A stretch of DNA of 64,000 nucleotides from Crocosphaera sp. (GTDB taxonomy: Bacteria > Cyanobacteriota > Cyanobacteriia > Cyanobacteriales > Microcystaceae). Below, piece by piece: positions 15,733 through 23,481 of the stretch (positions are counted from its first letter, which is position 1; every line of letters begins with the position of its first letter). The translations under genes were made by a program, and so were the position numbers. The stretch covers positions 33,246 to 97,245 of the forward strand of contig JASJDN010000007.1 of assembly GCA_030065205.1 (NCBI GenBank), read 5' to 3'. Below the pieces are notes generated by a model. The model had not been told where the DNA came from and did not search any database. It worked only from the letters and a program-made list of their open reading frames with translations.

Positions 15733-18700
15733 ATGAGTACAGGGCAAAATAAATTCAATCAATTGAAAACTGTCTCTGATTTTCTGACGGAAGCATTAAG
15801 TTTTAAAGAAAATGATTTAGTGAAAAATATTGCTCAAGTGATGGGTAAAGTAACCCCTTGGGCTAAAGATATCGCTAATAATGCCCCTTGGGTCAAAGAT
15901 GTTGCAGAAGCTGCGGGTGCGGGCATTCCTTTAGTGGCTTTTTTCATTAAATATGCTCAGTTATTACTGCAAGAAAGAGATCCCAATAAACAGGGGTATA
16001 ATGCTTGTACTTTGGCTTATAATCGCGCGGTAGAAGAGGTTTTTCTCGCCCGAAGTATGGAACTTCAAAATATTAAACTTTATGGGAATAACAAAATACT
16101 AAGTCAGAGAAAACCTGATGAAATTGATATGACAGGGTTTAACTTAAATAATGCTTTATCTCATGAATTTATTCTCTATGCTGATCAAGTTTTTCGTCAA
16201 TTTGCTAAGGTTATCGGACTAGATGACAATTTAACCAATCAATTATCCCATCGTATTAAACAATCTTTTTTAAGAAATTTACGGTTACTATTAGTTCATC
16301 CCAATACAGAAAAAGAATTTGCTGCTTTTAAAGAGTTAATAGAACTAGATAATAGCCAAGCAGAACTTCAGAAAATTTTAGATTTACATTTATATTATCA
16401 ATCTTGGCTTTTTAACGAGAAAAAAGTTTTTCAACAAGAATCTTTTGCCTTAAATCATATTTATCTTGAGACAGAATGTGGTGTATTAAACTATTCAGAA
16501 GTTAAACCGTCAAAAGATGAGCCATCTGGGGACTTTTTCGAGAGAGAGAATAGGAAACAAGGGAAAAATCCCTTTTCAGAAAAAGACAGCGATCGCAGAG
16601 ATTTATTAACAACAGTCATTAATTATATTGGCGATCCTAACTTTAATGAACCTATTGTTATTCAAGGGGTTGCCGGCTCAGGAAAATCCACCTTTACCCT
16701 GCGCTTAGTGGATGAATTAAAAGAACGGGGTTGTTTTCCCATTCGTATTTTATTAAAAGATTTAAGTTTGAGAGATCAGTTAGAAGATGCTGTCCCTTTG
16801 GCTCTACAATTTGGTGAAAAAGCGTTTAAAGATTACAGTTGGAAACCCACATTTGACCCTACTTGGTTCTCTGAATTAGTCAGTCCTAAGAATAGTCAAC
16901 AGATATTATTTGGTGAGCAACAAACACCCATTTCTCCCTATATTTTTATCTTCGATGGATGGGATGAAATTAGTACGGGATCAAATCAGGGATTTAGGGA
17001 TAGTATTGATCAAGTATTAGGGGAAATTAGAGATATTTTAATTAGAAAACGGGCTGGTTTTCCTCCCATGCGAGTCATTGTTACTGGTCGTCCTACGGTG
17101 GATGTTACTAACACGAAACTACTTAAAAATGATACACCAATTCTTACCATTAGACCCTTAAAACCCGAACAATTAAACAATTATATTGATCAATTTCAAC
17201 AAGCTCGTAAAGCTCAACCTCTATTTTCAATTAATCTACAAGCTCAATCCCAACCCCAACCCCTAATCAATATAGTTAACCAAAGTATAAAACCTGAGTT
17301 TTTCCAGACAATTTCAGAAACTTATGAACAAGCATTTAAAGAATTTTTAGAAGAAAGTAAACGCAACAATGTTTCAGGATTAAAAGGCAGTTTAGCCGTT
17401 TTAGGATTACCTTTATTAGCCTATTTAACCCTAAGTTTGATGTTTAAAATTAAATCAGAAGAAGAACTACAAAACTTGATTAATAATCCCACTAATTTAT
17501 ATCGGGCGTTAGTGGATGAAACTTGCGAAGGGTCAGGCAATCCCACCTTTACCTCAGAGCTTAACAAAGAAGACCGTTATCGCCTTTCTGGGAAGGATTT
17601 AAGAGGGTTATTATGGCGCACGGCTGAAGCGATTACCGCATTAGGAAAAGAGTCGATTTCCCGTGAAGAATTAAAGTTACGGTGTGGCGAAGAAGACTTA
17701 GAAAAAATTGTCGAAGAAGCCACCGCCGATAGGGTTCTCAGTCGTTTAATTATTAGTTTCTTTTTCAAAGAAAGTGCCGGGGAAGGATGCGAATTTCTCC
17801 ATAAATCTTTTCGGGAATATCTCTTTGCTGAGGGAGTTGTCGAAGAACTGAAACGGTACGGTTGTCATCGTGATGTTGTGCAAAAATACCGAGAAAACCC
17901 AGAAAACGGTTATCCAGAAAGAAAAATTTATTGGCAAGAATTTGAAGAAGATGACCCACGCTATGACTTAACCCGTCGTCTTTCAAAACTGTTTGCCACT
18001 CATTGGCTGTCATCAGAAATTAAAGACCATATTTTCAATTTATTGACTTGGGAAATAAACCGTTCTGCTCAACAATTATCCCCCTCGCCCCTATCCACTC
18101 ATCCTATTTCCATTCAACAGTGGGAATATATCAGAGATGGACTGGCCGATGTTTGGGACTGGTGGGGGGAAGGGGTGTTTTTGCGGCCTCAACCGAAAAT
18201 TATCAAAGAAATTATCAAAGAAAAAAACGACCCCACAAAAGATACAAATAAGTTTTATGCTCCTTACATTCAGACATTAACGGAATTTTGCTGTCCTTTA
18301 GATTTAGAGGTGTGGAAAACTGCCCTTCCTGAGCCGGTTCGAGGGACAACGGTGGATGGAAGACTAGGAGATGCTTTTTTTGATTTGACAGCTATTGTTC
18401 ACAGTAAGCTTTATGAATACCAACAACAAAAGCTTGATTCTTCACTCAATGTTAATGATATTGAGGCAACCCAACGACGACGCTATCAAAGAGTACGGTT
18501 AGTCAATAATGAACAGGGTGAAGATTTTCCTTTGATTCAGTTTGCCCCTAGTGGCGAAAATCCTGACTATTTTCATAATTACTGTAATCGTATTAATGCT
18601 GCTGGTTGGCGTGTTCTTGGTTTCTTTCCTAGTGACATTTGGTGGGCTAGTTTCATCCACTTTAAAGGAGCCAACCTCAGAGGAGCCAACCTCAGAGGAG

Positions 18701-19182
18701 CTAACCTCTATAGAGCCGACTTCAGAGGAGCCGACCTCAGAGGAGGCAATCTCGAAGCCAACCTCAGAGAAGCCAACCTCAGAGGAGCTAACCTCAGTGG
18801 GGCTTACCTCAGAGGAGCCATCCTCAGTGGAGCCGACCTCAGTGGAGCCAACCTCAGAGGAGCCAACCTTAGTGGAGCCGACCTCAGTGGGGCTTACCTC
18901 AGAGGAGCCATCCTCAGTGGAGCCGACCTCAGTGGAGCCAACCTCAAAGAAACCGACCTCATAAAAGCCGACCTCAGTAGGGCGTACCTCAGAGGAGCCA
19001 TCCTCAGTGGAGCCGACCTCAGAGAAGCCAACTTCAGTGGAGCCGACCTCAGAGGAGCCTACCTTAGAGAAGCCGACTTCAGTGGAGCCGACCTCAGAGG
19101 GATTAACAACATACTCCCAGAACAAATTAAACAGGCAAATAACTGGGAATTCGCCCAATTTGATGAGGGAGTGATGGGGTGA
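15733..19182 (+). CDS. NACHT-domain STAND NTPase with C-terminal pentapeptide repeats
   Basis: 1149 residues from ATG 15733 (an in-frame TTG at 15718 is possible). N-terminal helical region about 1-230 with a hydrophobic stretch GAGIPLVAFFIKYAQLLL. NACHT ATPase: Walker A GVAGSGKS with K318, Walker B IFIFDGWDE with D408, a GRP sensor segment, and LLAYLTLSL plus the HKSFREYLFAEG winged-helix-like motif that ends NACHT modules. A ~220-residue middle region of unknown fold follows, then ~150 residues of pentapeptides (ANLRG/ADLSG, about 975-1125). STAND proteins act as ligand-triggered switches in defence or signalling. The pentapeptide beta-helix takes the place of the usual LRR/WD/TPR sensor. 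It is flanked by 56-bp direct repeats, suggesting acquisition. The ligand and effector action are unknown; no separate effector gene is adjacent. Confidence 0.88.
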   Translation: MSTGQNKFNQLKTVSDFLTEALSFKENDLVKNIAQVMGKVTPWAKDIANNAPWVKDVAEAAGAGIPLVAFFIKYAQLLLQERDPNKQGYNACTLAYNRAVEEVFLARSMELQNIKLYGNNKILSQRKPDEIDMTGFNLNNALSHEFILYADQVFRQFAKVIGLDDNLTNQLSHRIKQSFLRNLRLLLVHPNTEKEFAAFKELIELDNSQAELQKILDLHLYYQSWLFNEKKVFQQESFALNHIYLETECGVLNYSEVKPSKDEPSGDFFERENRKQGKNPFSEKDSDRRDLLTTVINYIGDPNFNEPIVIQGVAGSGKSTFTLRLVDELKERGCFPIRILLKDLSLRDQLEDAVPLALQFGEKAFKDYSWKPTFDPTWFSELVSPKNSQQILFGEQQTPISPYIFIFDGWDEISTGSNQGFRDSIDQVLGEIRDILIRKRAGFPPMRVIVTGRPTVDVTNTKLLKNDTPILTIRPLKPEQLNNYIDQFQQARKAQPLFSINLQAQSQPQPLINIVNQSIKPEFFQTISETYEQAFKEFLEESKRNNVSGLKGSLAVLGLPLLAYLTLSLMFKIKSEEELQNLINNPTNLYRALVDETCEGSGNPTFTSELNKEDRYRLSGKDLRGLLWRTAEAITALGKESISREELKLRCGEEDLEKIVEEATADRVLSRLIISFFFKESAGEGCEFLHKSFREYLFAEGVVEELKRYGCHRDVVQKYRENPENGYPERKIYWQEFEEDDPRYDLTRRLSKLFATHWLSSEIKDHIFNLLTWEINRSAQQLSPSPLSTHPISIQQWEYIRDGLADVWDWWGEGVFLRPQPKIIKEIIKEKNDPTKDTNKFYAPYIQTLTEFCCPLDLEVWKTALPEPVRGTTVDGRLGDAFFDLTAIVHSKLYEYQQQKLDSSLNVNDIEATQRRRYQRVRLVNNEQGEDFPLIQFAPSGENPDYFHNYCNRINAAGWRVLGFFPSDIWWASFIHFKGANLRGANLRGANLYRADFRGADLRGGNLEANLREANLRGANLSGAYLRGAILSGADLSGANLRGANLSGADLSGAYLRGAILSGADLSGANLKETDLIKADLSRAYLRGAILSGADLREANFSGADLRGAYLREADFSGADLRGINNILPEQIKQANNWEFAQFDEGVMG

Positions 19183-19218
19183 ACAGTGAGAGACCTAATA
19201 GACCTGTAACTGGTAACT

Positions 19219-19274
19219 CAAAAATGTCCCAAAACCAGATATGCTAGAAAAAAAGTAACATTACGAAATGTTAC
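19219..19274. repeat. 56-bp direct repeat, right copy
   Basis: Second copy of the repeat at 15543-15598, differing at three positions. It contains AGTAACATTACGAAATGTTA, a better inverted repeat (TAACAT-TACGAA-ATGTTA) than the left copy. It ends 25 bp before the PTPS ATG, so it is likely part of that gene's promoter or leader. Confidence 0.85.
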
Positions 19275-19299
19275 AGAAGGCAATTAGTAATAATTAACT

Positions 19300-20175
19300 A
19301 TGCAATGTGTTATTAACCGTCGCGCCCAGTTTAGTGCCAGTCATCGTTACTGGTTACCAGAATGGGACGAAAGCAAAAATCAGCAAGTTTTTGGGGCTTG
19401 TAGCCGTTTTCCAGGTCATGGCCATAACTATGTCCTCTTTGTCTCTTTGTGGGGCGAGATTGACCAATATGGCATGGTAGAAAACCTTTCTACTGTCAAA
19501 CAGGTCATTAAACGGGAAGTCACCTCCCAACTGGACTACGCTTATCTCAACGATGTTTGGGAAGAGTTTAAAACCACCTTACCCACCACCGAAAACCTCG
19601 CCAGAATCATCTGGCAACGGTTAGCCCCCCATTTACCCATCGTCAAAATCCAACTATTTGAACACCCCCAACTTTGGGCCGACTATCAAGGAAATGCCAT
19701 GAAAGCGACATTAAACATTCAAACCCATTTTAGTGCAGCCCACCGTCTTGCCCGTCCAGACCTCAGTTTAGAAGAAAATACCAAAATTTACGGTAAATGC
19801 GCCCGCACCCACGGCCACGGTCATAATTACCACCTTGAGGTGTCCGTTAGTGGAGAGATTGACCCCCGAACAGGAATGTTGGTGGATTTAGTCGCATTGC
19901 AAAACATCGTAGATGAGTATGTGGTGGAACCCTTCGATCATAATTTCTTGAATAAGGATGTGCCTCACTTTGCTGAGGTGGTTCCCACTGCCGAAAATAT
20001 TGCCCTTTATATTGCTCAACTCCTGCAACAACCCATCCAGGAATTAGGCGCACAACTAGAAAAAGTTAAATTGATTGAGAGTCCCAATAATTCCTGCGAA
20101 ATCTATTGTAATGCTACGGCTGAGTCTTTCAATCTACCGTCTCAACCAGAACCTCAATTGATGGCAGTTCGTTAA
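19300..20175 (+). CDS. Tandem-domain 6-pyruvoyl-tetrahydropterin synthase/QueD family protein
   Basis: 291 residues made of two PTPS-fold domains. Domain 1 (about 1-135) has FSASHR and CSRFPGHGHNY; domain 2 (about 138-280) has FSAAHR and CARTHGHGHNY. Each carries the three zinc-binding His and the catalytic Cys. The enzymes convert dihydroneopterin triphosphate to 6-pyruvoyl- or 6-carboxy-tetrahydropterin. The two-domain arrangement is known in cyanobacteria, where pterin glycosides are made, so the pterin route is more likely than queuosine, but QueD activity cannot be excluded. Its leader contains the right 56-bp repeat. Confidence 0.9.
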   Translation: MQCVINRRAQFSASHRYWLPEWDESKNQQVFGACSRFPGHGHNYVLFVSLWGEIDQYGMVENLSTVKQVIKREVTSQLDYAYLNDVWEEFKTTLPTTENLARIIWQRLAPHLPIVKIQLFEHPQLWADYQGNAMKATLNIQTHFSAAHRLARPDLSLEENTKIYGKCARTHGHGHNYHLEVSVSGEIDPRTGMLVDLVALQNIVDEYVVEPFDHNFLNKDVPHFAEVVPTAENIALYIAQLLQQPIQELGAQLEKVKLIESPNNSCEIYCNATAESFNLPSQPEPQLMAVR

Positions 20176-20377
20176 CAAATGTAACATTATTGCCTTGAGT
20201 GTAAGTTCGGGACTGAAACTATCTCTAGGGTGTTTCTTGGGGCTTTAAACTGGGAGAAGATACTTTTAAATGGTATCTGATCACAGTAGCAACAATTCAG
20301 CAGGCTATTATATAGTTTGATTGTTTAGTTGCGTTTCAAACATTCAATTCTTAGCATTTGAGAAGGATTAAGTCAAT

Positions 20378-20794
20378 ATGGAATCTAAAGTTCAAGAACA
20401 AACCACAGCCACAAATTTAAGTTCAGAAGCCCCTGGAACCCTTACTAAAAGCTCTAGTCCTAGTATGGGAGATCAGCCTTGGCAAGAATGGTTAGACCCG
20501 GTGGTGGATATCCTCGCTAAAGTTCCCGAATATGTTAGCCAGTTTTTTAGTGAGTATCAAAAACCCCTAACCACTCTGGGTTTGTTACTATTAGCCATTA
20601 TCAGTGTCAAAATTGTCGTTGCTGTCTTAGGGGCGATCGATGATATTCCCCTATTGGCCCCCTTATTGGAAATGGTTGGTTTAGGTTATAGTGCTTGGTT
20701 TATTTGGCGTTATCTTTGGAAAGCATCCAACCGCAAAGAGTTATTAACCGAGTTTGATGCCATCAAAAATCAAGTTTTTGGTGATAACGTCTAG
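20378..20794 (+). CDS. curT: Thylakoid curvature protein CurT (CAAD domain)
   Basis: 138 residues. A disordered, Ser/Thr-rich N-terminus is followed by an amphipathic segment (WQEWLDPVVDILAKVPEYVSQF), two membrane helices (about 66-86 and 94-112), and an amphipathic C-terminal helix (RKELLTEFDAIKNQVFG). This is the CAAD/CURT1 layout. CurT shapes thylakoid membranes and organises photosystem II assembly zones in cyanobacteria. ATG 20378 has AAGGA about 9 nt upstream. A strong intrinsic terminator follows. Single gene. Confidence 0.88.
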   Translation: MESKVQEQTTATNLSSEAPGTLTKSSSPSMGDQPWQEWLDPVVDILAKVPEYVSQFFSEYQKPLTTLGLLLLAIISVKIVVAVLGAIDDIPLLAPLLEMVGLGYSAWFIWRYLWKASNRKELLTEFDAIKNQVFGDNV

Positions 20795-20823
20795 ATTTAA
20801 CCGCATTTATACCGTTTTTTGAA

Positions 20824-20856
20824 TCCCTCCGAACTTTATTGATCGGAGGATTTTTT
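20824..20856 (+). terminator. Rho-independent terminator of curT
   Basis: TCCCTCCGA pairs with TCGGAGGA across a 10-nt AT-rich loop, followed by six T residues (TTTTTT at 20851-20856). The 3' part of the stem and the T-run lie inside the last codons of the convergent GNAT gene, which end in DKKSSDQ. Confidence 0.85.
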
Positions 20857-21333
20857 GTCAAGATTTTTTACATAAACGCGATCGCAACGAGGGGTTTCTA
20901 CCCCCTGACTCCGTTGATACTGATGCTTTTCATACAGCTTAGTCGCTTCTGTTAAACAAGAAGCGGTTTCGATCCAAATTTGTTGATAGTTTTGAGTGAT
21001 AATATCTTGTTCTAAGGTTTGTAATAAATAGGTTCCTAACCCTTTTCTTCTCACCGATGGCATTAAATACATTTTACGAATTTCTACCCCCTTATTCCCT
21101 CGATCAATGGGATAATAACCGGCGGTTCCCACTATTTTATTGTTGAGTTCAACCACCCAAAATTGACCGCCAGCGTTGTGATAAAATTTTTCAACTTCTA
21201 CCACATCAATATCGGCCCCATTGGGTTCAAAAGAAAGTCCATATTCTTCTAAAACTGAAGCAATTAATTGAGTCACCACCTCTCGATCGCTAGGTTGCCA
21301 ATTTCTAATTAAAAAACTTTGATAATTCTTCAT
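20836..21333 (-). CDS. GNAT family N-acetyltransferase
   Basis: 165 residues from ATG 21333 (MKNYQSFLIRNWQPSDREVV); an in-frame TTG at 21348 adds five residues. The acetyl-CoA-binding motif A reads VEIRKMYLMPSVRRKGLGTYLL (R-x-x-G-x-G/A type), preceded by the strand FWVVELNNKIVGTAGYYPI. Acyl acceptor unknown. Convergent with curT, sharing the terminator sequence; transcription reading out of either gene would meet the other. Confidence 0.85.
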   Translation of the reverse strand: MKNYQSFLIRNWQPSDREVVTQLIASVLEEYGLSFEPNGADIDVVEVEKFYHNAGGQFWVVELNNKIVGTAGYYPIDRGNKGVEIRKMYLMPSVRRKGLGTYLLQTLEQDIITQNYQQIWIETASCLTEATKLYEKHQYQRSQGVETPRCDRVYVKNLDKKSSDQ

Positions 21334-21350
21334 GGTTATTGATCCCAAAA

Positions 21351-21380
21351 GTTGTCATTCTGAGAAACGAGAAATCTCAT
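21351..21380. repeat. Interspersed 30-bp repeat (GTTGTCATTC...AATCTCAT), copy 1
   Basis: Matches 43095-43124 at 27 of 30 positions. The sequence resembles the TGTCATTCTGAG...GAATCTC interspersed repeats found in many bacterial genomes. Here it lies just upstream of the GNAT start codon and may affect its leader. Confidence 0.6.
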
Positions 21381-21400
21381 CATAATACTTAGTAGGTTAC

Positions 21401-21754
21401 CTAATTTTCTCGTCTACTAGAAGAAAGTCCCAAAAAACGACTCATAAATCTAAACCAACTTTTAAAGCCAAATGTAACTAGAAATAACCCACCAATTAAC
21501 CCCACTTCTTCAATGATAACTTGAATAGTATTTAAAATAGGAGACGCTTCGTAGTTAATAAATTCATCAGACCAGTCAAAGGCAAACCCGATTAACATAA
21601 AAACAAATCCTGCAATAATCAGATTCCATCGATTACCCGCTACCGAGGGGTATTTTTCTGCCCCATCTACTAAAGTCAAAAGTAAAAAAATCATGCCAAT
21701 AACTTTTAATCCTTCCAAAAAAATATCAAGAAAACTAACTTCTGTCAAAAACAC
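21401..21754 (-). CDS. Small integral membrane protein, 117 aa
   Basis: Not recognised. Three predicted helices (about 10-30, 42-60, 80-98) and a basic C-terminus (LSSSRREN). The start is GTG at 21754, supported by AAGGAG exactly 7 nt upstream, so the reading MFLTEVSFLDIFLEGLK is preferred over internal ATGs. No motif gives a function. Confidence 0.65.
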   Translation of the reverse strand: MFLTEVSFLDIFLEGLKVIGMIFLLLTLVDGAEKYPSVAGNRWNLIIAGFVFMLIGFAFDWSDEFINYEASPILNTIQVIIEEVGLIGGLFLVTFGFKSWFRFMSRFLGLSSSRREN

Positions 21755-21811
21755 GATTTTACTCCTTAAAGTATTCCATCTTATCTAGTTTATCTCTAAT
21801 TTTTAAATCTT

Positions 21812-21955
21812 AGAGACTGTTGCTTGAAAAAAACATTAAGTAGTGGATTGTTTCAACTAAAATGGTGGGTTACGACAGATTCTTATATATCTGTAATCAT
21901 CTAAATTCTAGCCGTCTAACCCACCCTACAATTACCTTGAAATTCACTTTACACT
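21812..21955. repeat. Diverged MITE-like palindrome (AGAGACTGTT family)
   Basis: Begins with AGAGACTGTT as in the copies at 43514 and 45117. Inner arms are GGTGGGTTA (from 21864) and TAACCCACC (from 21917) followed by CTACA, compared with GTGGGCAA/TTGCCCAC in the better copies. The right outer end is degraded (TTACACTCAGTC). Occupies most of the gap between the GTPase gene and the 117-aa membrane gene. Confidence 0.5.
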
Positions 21956-21999
21956 CAGTCTTTTAAGGATAGCTTAACCACTTGATAATCAAACGAATG

Positions 22000-23346
22000 T
22001 TACTCCAAATCAAGTTGTTTAATTGCTGCTTGAGTTTTAACTTTGAGGGGTTCTGAAGAGGCATTCTCTTGTGCTTTTTGCAATAAATCTTTCGCTGCAG
22101 TAGAATCTCCTTGTTTATGGCGAATTAAAGCTTTATTAAATAAAGCATCGAAATAGGTAGAATTTTGGGTTAATATACCATCATAAATAGATTCTGCTGC
22201 TTGAGTTTCTCCCATTCTTTCGTACAATTGGGCTAACTGAATTTTATTCTCTAAATTATTAGGTTTCTGCTGGATAATTTTCTTTAAAAGATCAATGGCC
22301 TGTTGTGATTGTTCTTGGTTAAGGTAATAATTGACTAAAGTTAATGCACTTTGGGTATCATTCGGATTATTTTCTATGGTTGTTTCTAATTCTTGAATAG
22401 ATTCTTGAACCATTTGATTATCATATTTATTATCTGATAACCCATTTAACACAAATAAACTGATTCCTGCTAACCCGAATAAAGTACCCACAATTCCCAC
22501 TAAAGGCCAAACAATTTTGGGAGAAGGAGATAACCAGTATTGTAATGAAGAAACATCTAGTTTCAGAGAATTATCTAAAGATTGATGATGACGGGATAAA
22601 AAAGAATCTTTTTGTAACTCAGAAACAATCCACAAAAAAGCGGCCGCTGAACCATTCACTTCAAAATAATATTCGTCATTTTTAGAAACAATAGGAATCC
22701 CTGAATAAAATCTTTGATATTTCGCGTTTGCTGCTTCTAAACGAGTAGTTAAAAATTGTAAATTCTCTTCAATTTGTAACCGAGTCATAGACCCAGAAGG
22801 AAGGCGGTCGCATTGTGTAATAATAAGAGCAAATCCATAGTCAATGGCTTTTTCATCCACTAAAATAGCGATGGCCATTACTTGTTTAACTAATCCTTCT
22901 AATTCTTCAATATAAGTCGGGTCTTTAACTAATTTTTCCCCATTAATAAAGACACAACAACTATGAGAAGAAAGAACTAAGTCTTGAAAATCAGGATGGG
23001 TAAAATCACAATATTCTCCTGGAATATCTGACCAACTAAAATCACAAAGGGTTTTGACTTTGTTGTGATTTTTTTGTTTTAAAATAAAATCAAAGTTAGT
23101 CATTTTTAGTGTGGGGGGAGGGTAAGAACCCGTTCGTTTAACGTAGTCAAGAATAGAATCGAGTGTCTTTTTATCGTCTCCATTTTCACAATCAAACCAA
23201 ATTTTTTGATGATCTTGCTCTTGAGAAACTTGATTCATTTCTGCGTAGCTACCGGCCAAAAATACAGTTTTTCCCACGCCACGGCGACCGATACTCAGCA
23301 AATTGAAATGGGGATATTCAGAGGAAGATGGTGATAAAAAATTCAT
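22000..23346 (-). CDS. TRAFAC-type GTPase with membrane anchor and TPR tail
   Basis: 448 residues. P-loop G20RRGVGKT27, switch-2-like SDIPGE (106-111) and an NKxD-like TQCD (177-180) indicate a TRAFAC GTPase; DxPGE is typical of the DO-GTPase type found in multigene conflict or signalling systems. One membrane helix at about 281-303 follows, then ~135 residues of TPRs (NPNDTQSALTLVNYY, KPNNLENKIQLAQLYER and so on). The GTPase is on the cytoplasmic side if the N-terminus is inside, and the TPR would then face the periplasm. It is the third gene on the strand after the PBP-like and nSTAND-like genes. Substrate specificity (GTP versus ATP) is inferred from motifs only. Confidence 0.7.
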   Translation of the reverse strand: MNFLSPSSSEYPHFNLLSIGRRGVGKTVFLAGSYAEMNQVSQEQDHQKIWFDCENGDDKKTLDSILDYVKRTGSYPPPTLKMTNFDFILKQKNHNKVKTLCDFSWSDIPGEYCDFTHPDFQDLVLSSHSCCVFINGEKLVKDPTYIEELEGLVKQVMAIAILVDEKAIDYGFALIITQCDRLPSGSMTRLQIEENLQFLTTRLEAANAKYQRFYSGIPIVSKNDEYYFEVNGSAAAFLWIVSELQKDSFLSRHHQSLDNSLKLDVSSLQYWLSPSPKIVWPLVGIVGTLFGLAGISLFVLNGLSDNKYDNQMVQESIQELETTIENNPNDTQSALTLVNYYLNQEQSQQAIDLLKKIIQQKPNNLENKIQLAQLYERMGETQAAESIYDGILTQNSTYFDALFNKALIRHKQGDSTAAKDLLQKAQENASSEPLKVKTQAAIKQLDLE

Positions 23347-23481
23347 AATTTATAATTAATTGTAATTGTTACAAAACCAAAGTTATTAGCTTTATTTGAG
23401 TTAAAAGAAACGGTATTTAATAAAAACTAGGAAATCAGATAGTATGGATAAAAAGCTTTTTAGAAATGTCATAAATCACTA

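Noticed and set aside
18499..19158. Long antisense ORF in the NACHT gene
   Set aside because: It arises from the pentapeptide-repeat codons (EVGS/STEV repeats) and has no RBS; a typical shadow of repetitive coding DNA.
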